Of a stretch of DNA of 43,544 nucleotides, positions 33,636 through 42,448 are shown piece after piece (within the stretch, counting starts at the first letter, position 1; every line of letters starts with the position of its first letter). The stretch is from assembly GCA_000431135.1 (NCBI GenBank), contig HF987804.1, positions 1 through 43,544 on the forward strand. Reading direction: 5' to 3'. A model generated the notes under the pieces. It had not been told where the DNA came from. It saw nothing but the letters and a program-made list of their open reading frames with translations, and searched no databases. The translations under genes and the position numbers were made by a program. This DNA is from Clostridium sp. CAG:590. Lineage in GTDB: Bacteria; Bacillota; Clostridia; Lachnospirales; Lachnospiraceae.

Positions 33636-34922
33636 TTATTTTTCAACAGCAGCCTCTGTTACAAGATCTACTGCTTTCTGTACAGCAATATCCTGCTTGA
33701 TAGCGTCTTTCTCAGAATCTCCAACCAATCCGGTCAACTGCTCAAGATCCATCTGATACATATCTGCCATCTTCTTCAATTCATCATTTAATTCTTCTTC
33801 TGAAACCTGAATATCCTCAGCCTTTGCAATTGCTTCTAATACAAGACGGGATTTAATTCTTCTCTCTGCTTCAGGTGTGGATGTCTCTAAGAATTTCTCT
33901 TTTGTCATTCCTGTAAACTGGAAATACTGATCTACAGAAAGTCCCTGATAGCTTAACTGTTGAGAAAACTCATTCAACATCTGCTCTTTTGTTGTATCTA
34001 ACATAGCATCCGGAATCTCCATTGTAGAGTTCTCAATGATCTGATCAATTACAAGACTCTCTTTTGTATTCTTAGCAGCTTTTTCTTTTTTCACTTTGAG
34101 TGTTGCCTTTAAATCTGCTTTGTATTCATCTAATGTATCAAATTCAGATACTTCTGATGCAAATTCATCATCTAATTCCGGAAGTTCTGTCTCTTTGATT
34201 CCATTCAATTTGCACTTAAATACTGCCGGCTTTCCTGCAAGATCCTCTGCCTGATAATCTTCTGGGAAAGTAACATTCACATCGAACTCTTCTCCGATAT
34301 TCTTTCCAACGATCTGATCCTCAAATGTATCAATGAAAGAATGAGATCCTAATGTCAACTGATAGTTCTCACCTTTGCCGCCTTCAAAAGCTTCTCCATC
34401 TACAAATCCCTCGAAATCAATCGTTACTTCATCATCCATCTTTGCAGCTCTGTCTTCAACAGGAATTGTACGGGAATTCTGCTTCTGTACATTCAATAAT
34501 TCAGCCTGCACATCCTCGTCTGTTACTTCTGCATCTACTTTCTCGACTTCAACGCCCTTGTACTCACCAAGAGTAACTTCCGGTTTAACTGCAACTGTTG
34601 CTGTATAAATAAAATCTTTTCCTTTTTCCATCTGTGTAACATCGATCTGTGGACGTGAAACAACATCTAATCCACACTCATCTAAAGCGCCAGGATAAGA
34701 AGATTCCATACATGTATTCGCTGCATCTTCATAGAACATCTCTGGTCCATACATCTTTTCTAAATATGCCTGTGGAACTTTTCCTTTACGGAATCCAGGA
34801 ACAGAAATCTTTCCTTTCTGCTTATTGTAAGACGCCTTCATTGCCTCAATAAACTCATCGGCTGGCACCGTAATCGTAAGCTTTGCCATATTCTTTTCCA
34901 AATTTTCCACTGTTAAACTCAT
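33636..34922 (-). CDS. tig: Trigger factor (ribosome-bound chaperone, peptidyl-prolyl isomerase)
   Basis: A 428-residue chaperone. The N-terminal ribosome-binding domain has the tail-anchor signature PGFRKGKVPQAYLEKMYG around residue 45; a central FKBP-type isomerase domain (VTIDFEGFVDGEAFEGGKGENYQLTLGSHSF-like region from about residue 155) and a helical C-terminal substrate cradle complete the form. The start at 34922 has AAGGAGG about 11 bases upstream and opens MSLTVENLEKN; the longer frame to 35000 has no support. It begins the tig-clpP-clpX-lon-ysxC cluster of folding and proteolysis, driven by a strong promoter with a structured leader. Confidence 0.97.
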   Translation of the reverse strand: MSLTVENLEKNMAKLTITVPADEFIEAMKASYNKQKGKISVPGFRKGKVPQAYLEKMYGPEMFYEDAANTCMESSYPGALDECGLDVVSRPQIDVTQMEKGKDFIYTATVAVKPEVTLGEYKGVEVEKVDAEVTDEDVQAELLNVQKQNSRTIPVEDRAAKMDDEVTIDFEGFVDGEAFEGGKGENYQLTLGSHSFIDTFEDQIVGKNIGEEFDVNVTFPEDYQAEDLAGKPAVFKCKLNGIKETELPELDDEFASEVSEFDTLDEYKADLKATLKVKKEKAAKNTKESLVIDQIIENSTMEIPDAMLDTTKEQMLNEFSQQLSYQGLSVDQYFQFTGMTKEKFLETSTPEAERRIKSRLVLEAIAKAEDIQVSEEELNDELKKMADMYQMDLEQLTGLVGDSEKDAIKQDIAVQKAVDLVTEAAVEK

Positions 34923-34961
34923 CTTTAACAATTCCTCCTTAAATATAGTTCTTTTATTCTT

Positions 34962-34997
34962 TTGCAGCATCTCTTTGAGATGTATCATTCTCTGCAA
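34962..34997 (-). promoter_or_regulatory. Structured 5' leader of tig
   Basis: Within the roughly 100-base leader, CATCTC/GAGATG with a 3-base loop (34982-34968) is nested inside TTGCAG/CTGCAA (34997-34962). No T-run follows. It could be a stability or thermosensing element or simply a leader fold; no known riboswitch pattern was recognised. Confidence 0.4.
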
Positions 34998-35029
34998 CAA
35001 GGCAGTCTTCTTCCTGCACTAATCAGTCA

Positions 35030-35059
35030 ATTATAGCACGCAATATGTAGAAATGTCAA
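35030..35059 (-). promoter_or_regulatory. Strong promoter of the tig-clp-lon run
   Basis: On the minus strand consensus TTGACA (35059-35054) and TATAAT (35035-35030) are separated by 18 bases. Transcription would start near 35023, about 100 bases before the tig ATG. I see no CIRCE or CtsR-like repeat beside it. Confidence 0.8.
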
Positions 35060-35092
35060 CATATCAAACATACAACTCCTAGTTAACTTTTA

Positions 35093-35144
35093 CAGACAGA
35101 AAAAGGTCGTAATCAACTTTTCGAAAAAAGGAAATTACGACCTT
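35093..35144 (-). terminator. Terminator after the SASP gene
   Basis: On the minus strand AAGGTCGTAAT (35144-35134) pairs with ATTACGACCTT (35113-35103) and is followed by TTTCTGTCT. It separates the SASP gene from the tig promoter. Confidence 0.8.
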
Positions 35145-35195
35145 CCGGCATCTGCCCTATCTGATTACCAGATATTCATTTTCATCCGGATCGGA

Positions 35196-35387
35196 TTACT
35201 TACCTGCAATCTGGTTCATCTGAGCTTCTACCAATTTCTTTGTCATCTGTCCACCAACAGAACCATTCTCTCTAGAAGTTAAGTCTCCATTGTAACCGTT
35301 CTTTAAAGAAACACCTACTTCTGAAGCACACTCCATTTTGAATCTGTTCATTGCATCTGACTTCTTGCTTGAATTATTACTTGACAT
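35196..35387 (-). CDS. Small acid-soluble spore protein, alpha/beta type
   Basis: A 63-residue spore DNA-binding protein. The germination-protease region is FKMECASEVGV, a variant of the usual E(F/I)ASE cleavage site, and the conserved second half GYNGDLTSRENGSVGGQM followed by TKKLVEAQMNQ is typical of the DNA-protecting family. The start at 35387 has GGAGGG seven bases upstream; the ATG at 35402 lies inside that site. It should be expressed late in the forespore; a sigma-G promoter was not recognised with confidence, but the short leader carries an 8-bp inverted repeat. Its presence marks the organism as spore-forming. Confidence 0.93.
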   Translation of the reverse strand: MSSNNSSKKSDAMNRFKMECASEVGVSLKNGYNGDLTSRENGSVGGQMTKKLVEAQMNQIAGK

Positions 35388-35413
35388 AATAGTTCCCTCC
35401 AAATGATATATTT

Positions 35414-35431
35414 AAGACATCTTGATGTCTT
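35414..35431. repeat. Inverted repeat in the SASP leader
   Basis: AAGACATCTTGATGTCTT has 8-base perfect arms about 27 bases ahead of the SASP start. It may be an operator or an mRNA-stabilising hairpin. Confidence 0.4.
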
Positions 35432-35482
35432 GAGTATAGTATTTGCAGGGAACATAATAATATTTAGGAAATTATTGTTAAA

Positions 35483-38400
35483 TTATTTTGTTTGTTTTTT
35501 TCGAATGAATAATACACCACCAACCGATGTCAGCATCAAAAGTATTACCATTGCGATTGGTGCCTCATCACCGGTCTTTGCAGAACCGGAACTTCTCAAA
35601 GAACCAATGGATGATGTATTATTTGCTTTTGGCTTTTTACCCTTGTCATCAATATTCTTCTTAGCTTCCGTATTCTGTGTTGTTTTATTCTCCCGTGTTG
35701 TCACAGAACCATCCGTTTGTGTGTTGTCAGATCTTGTTGTGCTGTTGTCTACATATTGCGTATCCGGCTGCGTTGTCGGCTGTGTCGTAGAATTGCTTCC
35801 CACACTATATAATACTGCATATGTCGAAAACTGATTCGTGGTTATCGTATATGTGTTGGCATTATTATCCTGATCTACCAAAGAGGATCCGATGAAATTC
35901 TCGCCATCATTATGGATACGAATTACCTCCAAACCAGGTTTTCCGGCTAATTCTCCTAATGGAATCGTAACAGAAACATTTGCACCATTTGCAAGATCCG
36001 TTACTTTCTTCTTTTGCATATTGCCATTCACATCTGTTACGATCTTATATAATGTAAGATCTAAATATGCACCTACGATCTTGTTCTTATCTGTTACGGC
36101 ATACATTGCAGATATCTCACCTGCTGAAACATTCGATACCGTCATCAATGTCGCACAAAGCTGGAATTCTATCGTTCCGCCGGCTACAATCAAATCTCTA
36201 TCCTGATCGGTAAAGTTAATAATATCATCATCAAAGATCGAATCCATATTATCTGCAGAAATATTCGGTGTATCCGGTGTGGTCAGATATACACTGGTAT
36301 TCTTTCCGGATAGTACAAGTTCAATATACTGTGTCGGATATACAATCATTCCATCTTCTACCGAAACGCGGATACTCTTTGAGTATGTTCCATCTGTTGC
36401 AACCAGATTATAATTACCGTCTTGTACATGATTGAATACAAATTCCTCTCCGGACGTAATCTCCTTTGCCATGATACAATTATTACCGGCATATAAACCT
36501 ACCGTGATCGTACCAGTCTGATCATCCTGATATCTGGCTGTACCAACAATCGTAATACCATCTTGTGGATTATCCGCCAAGGTCTGGAAATATCCTTCAT
36601 ATTCTAATACTTCACCCGCCTGTGAAACAGCCGATACTTTATACGCATAACGTGTAGCCGGTGTCAAATCCTGCAATATTGAAGATATTGCGGCATTTCC
36701 ATTGTTATCTTTTACCATAACCGCATCTGTTTCTTTGTATGTGTCATCTGCGATCTTCCGATAAGAAATATTGGCAGATGTGATATCAAATGTTCCTTTG
36801 TAGATCATCGCACCTACAGTTGCACCCGAGTTCGTGATATTCGTAATGGCTTTGATCTTCATACTCATTGGAGTAAATGCTGCCTCATCTGCAACATTAC
36901 CAGCTACATCCGCTGCCTGAATAGAATAATTACCTGTCGAAGTAATCTCAAAGCTTCCAGTATATCCATCCTCTGTCTCTTCAACTTCTGCTGTCATATT
37001 CTGTGTCCCATGTTTGATCTTTATGGAATTCTTATCAACACCACTTACACTATCTTTTATGGTAAACTTCACAAGAATGCTGGAGCCACTTCCCTTTTCT
37101 GTTGTAAAAGATATCTTTGGTGCCTGCGTATCAATCTTCACATCCGTGATATGATCATCATAATTTGCGCATTCTACTCCGGATGCACTCTTACTCCATA
37201 CTTTAATATGGAACAATCCATCATCTTTCATCGAAACATTCTCTGTTTCTTTGGTAATAGTTGTATTATTATAAGAAGTTTCTCCGTCTTTCCAGATGGT
37301 ATATGCACTACTCACCGGTGTCTCATCCGTGGTCTTTAATACCGTCTGCAATACGGCTGTCGGTTTACTTACATACCATCCATTCCCGCCATCCGGCTGG
37401 TCCGGAACAAAGGATACAACCGGGCACTCCGGTACTTCATTGGATATCATATTGATATTCTCTGTCCAACTTGCAATATTACCCGCCTTATCTGAAACTT
37501 CAATCGTATATGTTCCCTTCTTCACAGCCTGGAAACTGGCAGTATACTCTCCATCCTTCGGACTACCCAGATCACAATCAATCGTATTACCATCTGCGTC
37601 CGTTACTCTGGCATAATATACACCACTCAGGTCATCTGATGTATGGAATGTAACCTTCTGATCTCTGGTCCAGACATGTTTATCATAATCCACTACAAGA
37701 TTTGGTTCTACATCATCTAATTTAAATGTGAATGATCCGGTATCCACTTGATTACCGGCATCATCCCGAACAGTAGCAGAAACTGTATATGATGTATCAG
37801 TGCCGTCAGCAGCAATCTTTTTCTTAAACATCTTCGATGTGACTTTGCTCTTCTGATCACCTGCCAATTCTTCTACATCTGTGCCATTTATATGCCATGT
37901 AACACTATAAATTCCGGAAGCATCATCTGTTACAGATAATTGTGCCTCACAGTTATTATAATATTCCATATCCTTGTCGGATTTGCCTGACTGGTCACTC
38001 ACAATAACATTTCCATTCTTGCCGGAATAGATTGTAAATGAATCAATAGCCGGTCCTGCACTTTCCACACCCCATTCATAAGAATTCTTATCGCTTTGAA
38101 CAGGTTTTAATTCAATCGGATTACTAGCATTCCCCGCATTATCATATGCCTGACACCGGATCACTCCGATCTGAGGAACACTCTTCTTCAGGATCTGAAT
38201 TGTTGCTTTATTCGTCTTGGCATTGAAATTAACCGAATTGGTTCCTATACCGTCGCCAAACAATCCATAATCTAATCTCGCCAAACCAGAGGTATCACTC
38301 TGATATTCTATCTCAATCGTCAGAACAGAATTCACATAAGTACCAAACGTAAATGCGCCACCGGTTCCAGGAAAATATAATGGTTTCTCATTCAATATCG

Positions 38401-41113
38401 GAGAAGTTATATTATTATAATCCAATTCTTTAACATAATACCCAACATATTCAGGCTTCGTTGCATCGTATTTGATACCTAATGGAGCAGCCGATGTGAT
38501 TGCATTGGTGTTTGAATTCTTTAACTTGATATACAAATTACTGTTTTCGCTGAATTCTTCCGACAACTCACTCCGTTCTGTAAAATTCTGTCCGCCATCC
38601 GTAGAAAGCAACACCGTATCGTATCCGGCACCCGCAATCGCCAATATATTACCTTTTCCGGTATACCATCCGTTTGATCCTTCTACTGCATTAATGCGGT
38701 AATTCACATTTAACTGTGGGGTCTCCTGAATAACCTTGAAGGTAGCTCCTTCACCCTGAACGAACTTCACTTCATAGTTCGAACTTGTTGTAGTATTAGC
38801 AAAAATTTCAAATGTTCCGGTAACCTCTAAATCACTCGATCTGTCTGTCGTATAGATAATCTCGCCTAATGCACCATTCTCAATCGTATCAGTGCCGCAG
38901 AATCCAAAATTTCCCTGTTGATTCACGCTATTATCTAATTCAATACCAAAACTATCAACCGGCGTTGCCTCTCCGGCACGAATGGTACTGATACCTGTCG
39001 TTGTCTTTAAGAAAACACCACGTTTGGTAATGGTTGCTCCTGTAATCTCTCTGGACTGCAGTTCATAATTATCCGGGCTTTCTCCATCCGACATTACAAT
39101 TTTGTAGTCAGCTGGAAGAATAATCTTAGTTGCCGCAGCCACATTCGGATTATTATATTCTGCCTTACTTCTATCAAATGTAACAGATGCGGAAGTCGGC
39201 TTGCCATTCACATCCACCGTACTGATCGTAGTTGGCAGATCATCCGGCACAGCCACTGTGGCATCATATACTTTTGTCTTTCCGGAAGCCGGAGCAGAAA
39301 GAAAGATCTTCTTCTTGTTAACAGTCACCGTATAGTCAAATGTCTTTGGTTGTTCCGTACTGTTCGGATCTGTTACTGTAATCGACAACGGAAGTGGTGC
39401 AGAAGTTACACTGCTTGGTCCTTTCCCTGCATTAATGATCGTAACGCCTGCCGCATCTATCTTAAATGTAAATCCCAATGCTTCTAACGCACTCTGTTGA
39501 TCAGACGGAATTGAATATTGAAAAGTACCATCCTGTTCCCGTCCTGCTTCATAAGTATATTGTGCTTTTAAAACAACATTTGCAGAAGTTGTCTTATACT
39601 GGTAGACTAACTTGTCCGAATCATTTCCAACCATCTCAATTCCTGCATATTCATATGCCGGATATAATACTTTCCTGTCTGATTCACCCGTTGAGAAGAG
39701 TTCCTTATGATAATCAGATGTTATAGTTGTCCTGGCTGGTAAGACCGCTCCATCTTTACTGCCAATATGCCACTCTTTAAACACATATCCCGGTTTCTGT
39801 TCTACACCGACATCACTTTCTGAATAAGAAACTGCCGTCGCATCGCCATATCGTAATGTTTGCTCTTTGTTCTGGGTAGCTGCACTGCCATCTGCCTTTT
39901 GTGCATATATCACCTTATACTCTTTTCCGGTCCACTTAAGTGTTACGGTCCGGTTCACTCCTCCGGCAGCTCCTCCGGTTAATGTCACAGCTAAAGAATC
40001 TGTTCCACTTGATGTTGCCTGACCGCCTGTTACATCTGCTCCGGAAACAGAATAAACAGAAACATTGCTGCTTCCCGTATTAATATAACGATTAATATCT
40101 GTTAGTGTAAACTGAGCAGTACCATCCGTTACCTTTACAAGATGAGAATCTGCCTTGCCCGTTCCATCCAGTTTATAATCAAATGATTCATTATTCTCCA
40201 ATTCAGATGCAATCGTTACTTTGAAATTTGTAAGTGTACATTTGGTATAAATACGAATAACATTTTCATTATTTGCATGCATCTGCGAGAAATTGGTAAG
40301 TGGCTGCGTACAGTGTGCATCAGAATATAATCCGGAAAATGTATAACATCCGGTCTCATCAGCGGATAGGCTGTTCACTGCCGCCTGTATCCAGCTTTCC
40401 TCATTCACAATGCCTGACAGATCATATGTATAATCGCTATCTTTCATACTACTGCTGATATCCTCTTTGGACTCAACAAAAGTATCTGCTCCTCCAATCG
40501 GTGCTTTTCTATTTGTTCCATCATTCGTAAATGAATAATTCAGGAAATACTGTACTTTGTTCTTCTGCCCGGTCTGACTCTCTTTTGCCATAAGCGTCGT
40601 TTTATTCGTCATTGCCGGAACATCTTCATCCTGTGCCTGTACATTCTTATCATCTGCTATTGTATCATCATTCGTCTCTGATGAGTTTTTAACAGTCTCA
40701 TCAGCTGCCGTACTCTCCTGATTCGCTTCGTTCTCTTCAGACGGACTTACATTTGTATTATCTTCCGCCTTATTCTCTGCCTGTGTAGACTTTTCATTCG
40801 TCACCTTATCTGCTTCTGTTGTCACAAGATCGGCAGACTCTTTATCCTGCTTTTGCAGTTCATTCTGTGTAGTCATTGCTGCTTCATCATCCACCAACGT
40901 TGTCGCAGAGGATGTCAGAAAATAAGACTGCGACACCAGCATCACCATCACCATCACCAATGCCACAACGCGCTTACCTGCACCCGTCGTCCAATTAAAG
41001 AAATAGCTAAATGCACTGATAATCGCCACCAAAGCCAACACCGGATAGGTAAGAACCTTGTGTTTCTTTGCAATCTTCAATAATCTGTTAATGATTCTGT
41101 TCTTCATACTCAT
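35483..41113 (-). CDS. Giant multidomain cell-surface protein with Ig-like repeats and C-terminal anchor
   Basis: A 1,876-residue secreted protein. N-terminus: basic start, then two hydrophobic segments (residues 21-39 and 49-66), acting as signal or anchor. Residues 70-185 are a low-complexity Glu/Asn/Thr linker. Residues 185-490 hold adhesin-like beta regions, including an InlB-repeat-like segment (IYAQKADG to EYA, about 402-490). Residues 600-700 match a YDG domain (KVYDATVAVPDDLP). Residues 980-1410 contain Ig-like repeats marked by D-x-AGN motifs (990, 1117, 1208, 1402). Residues 1418-1512 look like fibronectin type III and 1517-1600 like a carboxypeptidase-regulatory fold. A Thr/Gln/Asn linker (1771-1845) leads to SAKTGDEAP, a hydrophobic span and RKKQTK, a sortase-type tail without LPxTG. 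Binding target unknown; adhesion is inferred. GAGGTG lies upstream of the ATG. Confidence 0.85.
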   Translation of the reverse strand: MSMKNRIINRLLKIAKKHKVLTYPVLALVAIISAFSYFFNWTTGAGKRVVALVMVMVMLVSQSYFLTSSATTLVDDEAAMTTQNELQKQDKESADLVTTEADKVTNEKSTQAENKAEDNTNVSPSEENEANQESTAADETVKNSSETNDDTIADDKNVQAQDEDVPAMTNKTTLMAKESQTGQKNKVQYFLNYSFTNDGTNRKAPIGGADTFVESKEDISSSMKDSDYTYDLSGIVNEESWIQAAVNSLSADETGCYTFSGLYSDAHCTQPLTNFSQMHANNENVIRIYTKCTLTNFKVTIASELENNESFDYKLDGTGKADSHLVKVTDGTAQFTLTDINRYINTGSSNVSVYSVSGADVTGGQATSSGTDSLAVTLTGGAAGGVNRTVTLKWTGKEYKVIYAQKADGSAATQNKEQTLRYGDATAVSYSESDVGVEQKPGYVFKEWHIGSKDGAVLPARTTITSDYHKELFSTGESDRKVLYPAYEYAGIEMVGNDSDKLVYQYKTTSANVVLKAQYTYEAGREQDGTFQYSIPSDQQSALEALGFTFKIDAAGVTIINAGKGPSSVTSAPLPLSITVTDPNSTEQPKTFDYTVTVNKKKIFLSAPASGKTKVYDATVAVPDDLPTTISTVDVNGKPTSASVTFDRSKAEYNNPNVAAATKIILPADYKIVMSDGESPDNYELQSREITGATITKRGVFLKTTTGISTIRAGEATPVDSFGIELDNSVNQQGNFGFCGTDTIENGALGEIIYTTDRSSDLEVTGTFEIFANTTTSSNYEVKFVQGEGATFKVIQETPQLNVNYRINAVEGSNGWYTGKGNILAIAGAGYDTVLLSTDGGQNFTERSELSEEFSENSNLYIKLKNSNTNAITSAAPLGIKYDATKPEYVGYYVKELDYNNITSPILNEKPLYFPGTGGAFTFGTYVNSVLTIEIEYQSDTSGLARLDYGLFGDGIGTNSVNFNAKTNKATIQILKKSVPQIGVIRCQAYDNAGNASNPIELKPVQSDKNSYEWGVESAGPAIDSFTIYSGKNGNVIVSDQSGKSDKDMEYYNNCEAQLSVTDDASGIYSVTWHINGTDVEELAGDQKSKVTSKMFKKKIAADGTDTSYTVSATVRDDAGNQVDTGSFTFKLDDVEPNLVVDYDKHVWTRDQKVTFHTSDDLSGVYYARVTDADGNTIDCDLGSPKDGEYTASFQAVKKGTYTIEVSDKAGNIASWTENINMISNEVPECPVVSFVPDQPDGGNGWYVSKPTAVLQTVLKTTDETPVSSAYTIWKDGETSYNNTTITKETENVSMKDDGLFHIKVWSKSASGVECANYDDHITDVKIDTQAPKISFTTEKGSGSSILVKFTIKDSVSGVDKNSIKIKHGTQNMTAEVEETEDGYTGSFEITSTGNYSIQAADVAGNVADEAAFTPMSMKIKAITNITNSGATVGAMIYKGTFDITSANISYRKIADDTYKETDAVMVKDNNGNAAISSILQDLTPATRYAYKVSAVSQAGEVLEYEGYFQTLADNPQDGITIVGTARYQDDQTGTITVGLYAGNNCIMAKEITSGEEFVFNHVQDGNYNLVATDGTYSKSIRVSVEDGMIVYPTQYIELVLSGKNTSVYLTTPDTPNISADNMDSIFDDDIINFTDQDRDLIVAGGTIEFQLCATLMTVSNVSAGEISAMYAVTDKNKIVGAYLDLTLYKIVTDVNGNMQKKKVTDLANGANVSVTIPLGELAGKPGLEVIRIHNDGENFIGSSLVDQDNNANTYTITTNQFSTYAVLYSVGSNSTTQPTTQPDTQYVDNSTTRSDNTQTDGSVTTRENKTTQNTEAKKNIDDKGKKPKANNTSSIGSLRSSGSAKTGDEAPIAMVILLMLTSVGGVLFIRKKQTK

Positions 41114-41234
41114 ATCCCAATCACCTCTACATATAAACTGTCTATATTATTATATCGATATTCTTTGGTATTTTCTTAATAGAAAACTGTTGTATTTTGC
41201 TACAAATGCATACCTGTACGCATTATTCAACGAT

Positions 41235-41262
41235 AGTATAACATACTACCTTCAAAATGCAA
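41235..41262 (-). promoter_or_regulatory. Probable promoter of the surface protein gene
   Basis: On the minus strand TTGCAT (41262-41257) and TATACT (41240-41235) are spaced by 16 bases. The leader to the ATG at 41113 would be about 115 bases. Confidence 0.5.
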
Positions 41263-41342
41263 AGTAAATTTCTATTCATTTTCACTAAACCTATACATGG
41301 TGGCTTTGCATAGCCACCATATATTGCGTTTTTGATAAGCGG

Positions 41343-41371
41343 CTTGACCAAATTCTATTCAAGTGATAGTA
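41343..41371 (+). promoter_or_regulatory. Probable promoter of ptb-buk
   Basis: TTGACC and TAGTAT are 17 bases apart around 41344-41372, about 70 bases before the ptb ATG. The -35 is good and the -10 moderate. Confidence 0.5.
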
Positions 41372-41446
41372 TATTTCTTGATTGTATATTAATTAATGAG
41401 GGATTATAATCCCACAACAAGAAAATTTTAAATGAGGTGTACGAAG

Positions 41447-42361
41447 ATGACGAAAACATTTGATGACTTATTAGCAAAAGTTTCCGCATGCAGCACAAAA
41501 AAAGTAGCTGTTGCAGTTGCTCAGGACGATGCCGTATTAGAGGCTGTTGCTGAAGCAAAGAAAAGAGGAATCGCTGATGCGATCTTAGTCGGAGATGAAG
41601 CAAAGATCAAAGAAGTTGCTGCTTCTATTAACATGGATTTATCTGACTACGAGATTGTTAATGTAGAAGAACCATACGAAGCTGCTTTAGCTGCAGTTAA
41701 GATGGTACATGACGGCAAAGCCGATATGTATATGAAGGGACTGATTGATACCAAATCATTCTTAAAGAGTGTATTAGACAAAGAGGTTGGTCTTCGTACA
41801 GATAAGACTCTCTCTCATGTATGTATCTTTGATATTGAAGGACATGACGGATTGTTATTTCTAAGTGATGTTGCGTTTATCCCTTATCCTGATCTGGAGA
41901 CAAAGGCAAATATCATCCGGAACACAGTTGAAGTTGCTCATGCTTGCGGTATTGAATGCCCTAAGGTAGCTCCTATTGCCGCTGTTGAAGTTGTCAATCC
42001 TAAAATGCCTGTTACAGTAGATGCTGCAGAGCTTACAAAAATGAACGAAGAAGGCAAGATTACCGGATGCATCGTAGACGGTCCTCTTTCTTATGACCTC
42101 GCTATTGACGCAGAAGCTGCTAAACACAAAGGTGCAACTGACCGTAAGATTGTTGGTGACGCAGATGTATTATTATTCCCAGACATTCATGCCGGAAATA
42201 TTACATACAAGGCACTTGTGCATAATGCAAAGGTAGTAAACGGTAACATTTTAACAGGAACAAAAGCTCCGGTTATCCTTACTTCCCGTTCTGATGACTT
42301 CGAGACAAAGGTAAATTCTATCGCAGTTGGAGCCGTTGTTGCAGAAGCAATGAACAAATAA
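41447..42361 (+). CDS. ptb: Phosphate butyryltransferase
   Basis: A 304-residue enzyme of the phosphate acetyl/butyryltransferase superfamily, converting butyryl-CoA and phosphate to butyryl-phosphate and CoA. It starts TFDDLLAKVSACSTKKVAVAV, with DMYMKGLIDTKSFLKSVLDKE, FLSDVAFIPYPDLETKANII and LLFPDIHAGNITYKAL all characteristic of Ptb rather than Pta. The ATG at 41447 follows GAGGTG by seven bases; the frame's earlier ATG at 41432 overlaps this site. Butyrate kinase follows after 87 bases. Together they make butyrate and one ATP by substrate-level phosphorylation, the alternative to the butyryl-CoA:acetate CoA-transferase route. Confidence 0.95.
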   Translation: MTKTFDDLLAKVSACSTKKVAVAVAQDDAVLEAVAEAKKRGIADAILVGDEAKIKEVAASINMDLSDYEIVNVEEPYEAALAAVKMVHDGKADMYMKGLIDTKSFLKSVLDKEVGLRTDKTLSHVCIFDIEGHDGLLFLSDVAFIPYPDLETKANIIRNTVEVAHACGIECPKVAPIAAVEVVNPKMPVTVDAAELTKMNEEGKITGCIVDGPLSYDLAIDAEAAKHKGATDRKIVGDADVLLFPDIHAGNITYKALVHNAKVVNGNILTGTKAPVILTSRSDDFETKVNSIAVGAVVAEAMNK

Positions 42362-42377
42362 TTATACCATTGTACTT

Positions 42378-42409
42378 AATACAGGTAGTCCTTTGGGAGT
42401 ACCTGTATT
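42378..42409 (+). terminator. Hairpin between ptb and buk
   Basis: AATACAGGTA pairs with TACCTGTATT across a 12-base loop that can pair a little further, with a mixed CTTATAAAAAG tail. It probably attenuates or protects the ptb end rather than stopping all transcription, since buk has no clear promoter after it. Confidence 0.45.
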
Positions 42410-42448
42410 CTTATAAAAAGATTTATTCAAATTAGGAGGATCAAACAA

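Larger units (their letters stand above)
41114..41446. other. Divergent intergenic region between the surface protein gene and ptb
   Basis: A 333-base gap serving two divergent genes. It contains the two promoters listed separately and, between them, a 9-bp perfect inverted repeat ATGGTGGCT/AGCCACCAT at 41297-41320 with a 6-base loop. No T-run follows the hairpin convincingly on either strand. No reading frame with a ribosome site is seen. Confidence 0.7.

Noticed and set aside
40853..41083. Plus-strand open frame coding six consecutive histidines, resembling a His-tag
   Set aside because: It is antisense to the VMVMVM membrane segment of the giant surface protein, whose minus-strand frame continues without break; there is no vector-like flank or ribosome site.
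35483..41113. Canonical LPxTG anchor in the surface protein
   Set aside because: The motif position reads SAKTG; only the general sorting-signal layout is present.
42378..42409. TTTGGGAG within the ptb-buk hairpin as a riboswitch core
   Set aside because: Only a short chance match; the required three-way junction arms are absent.
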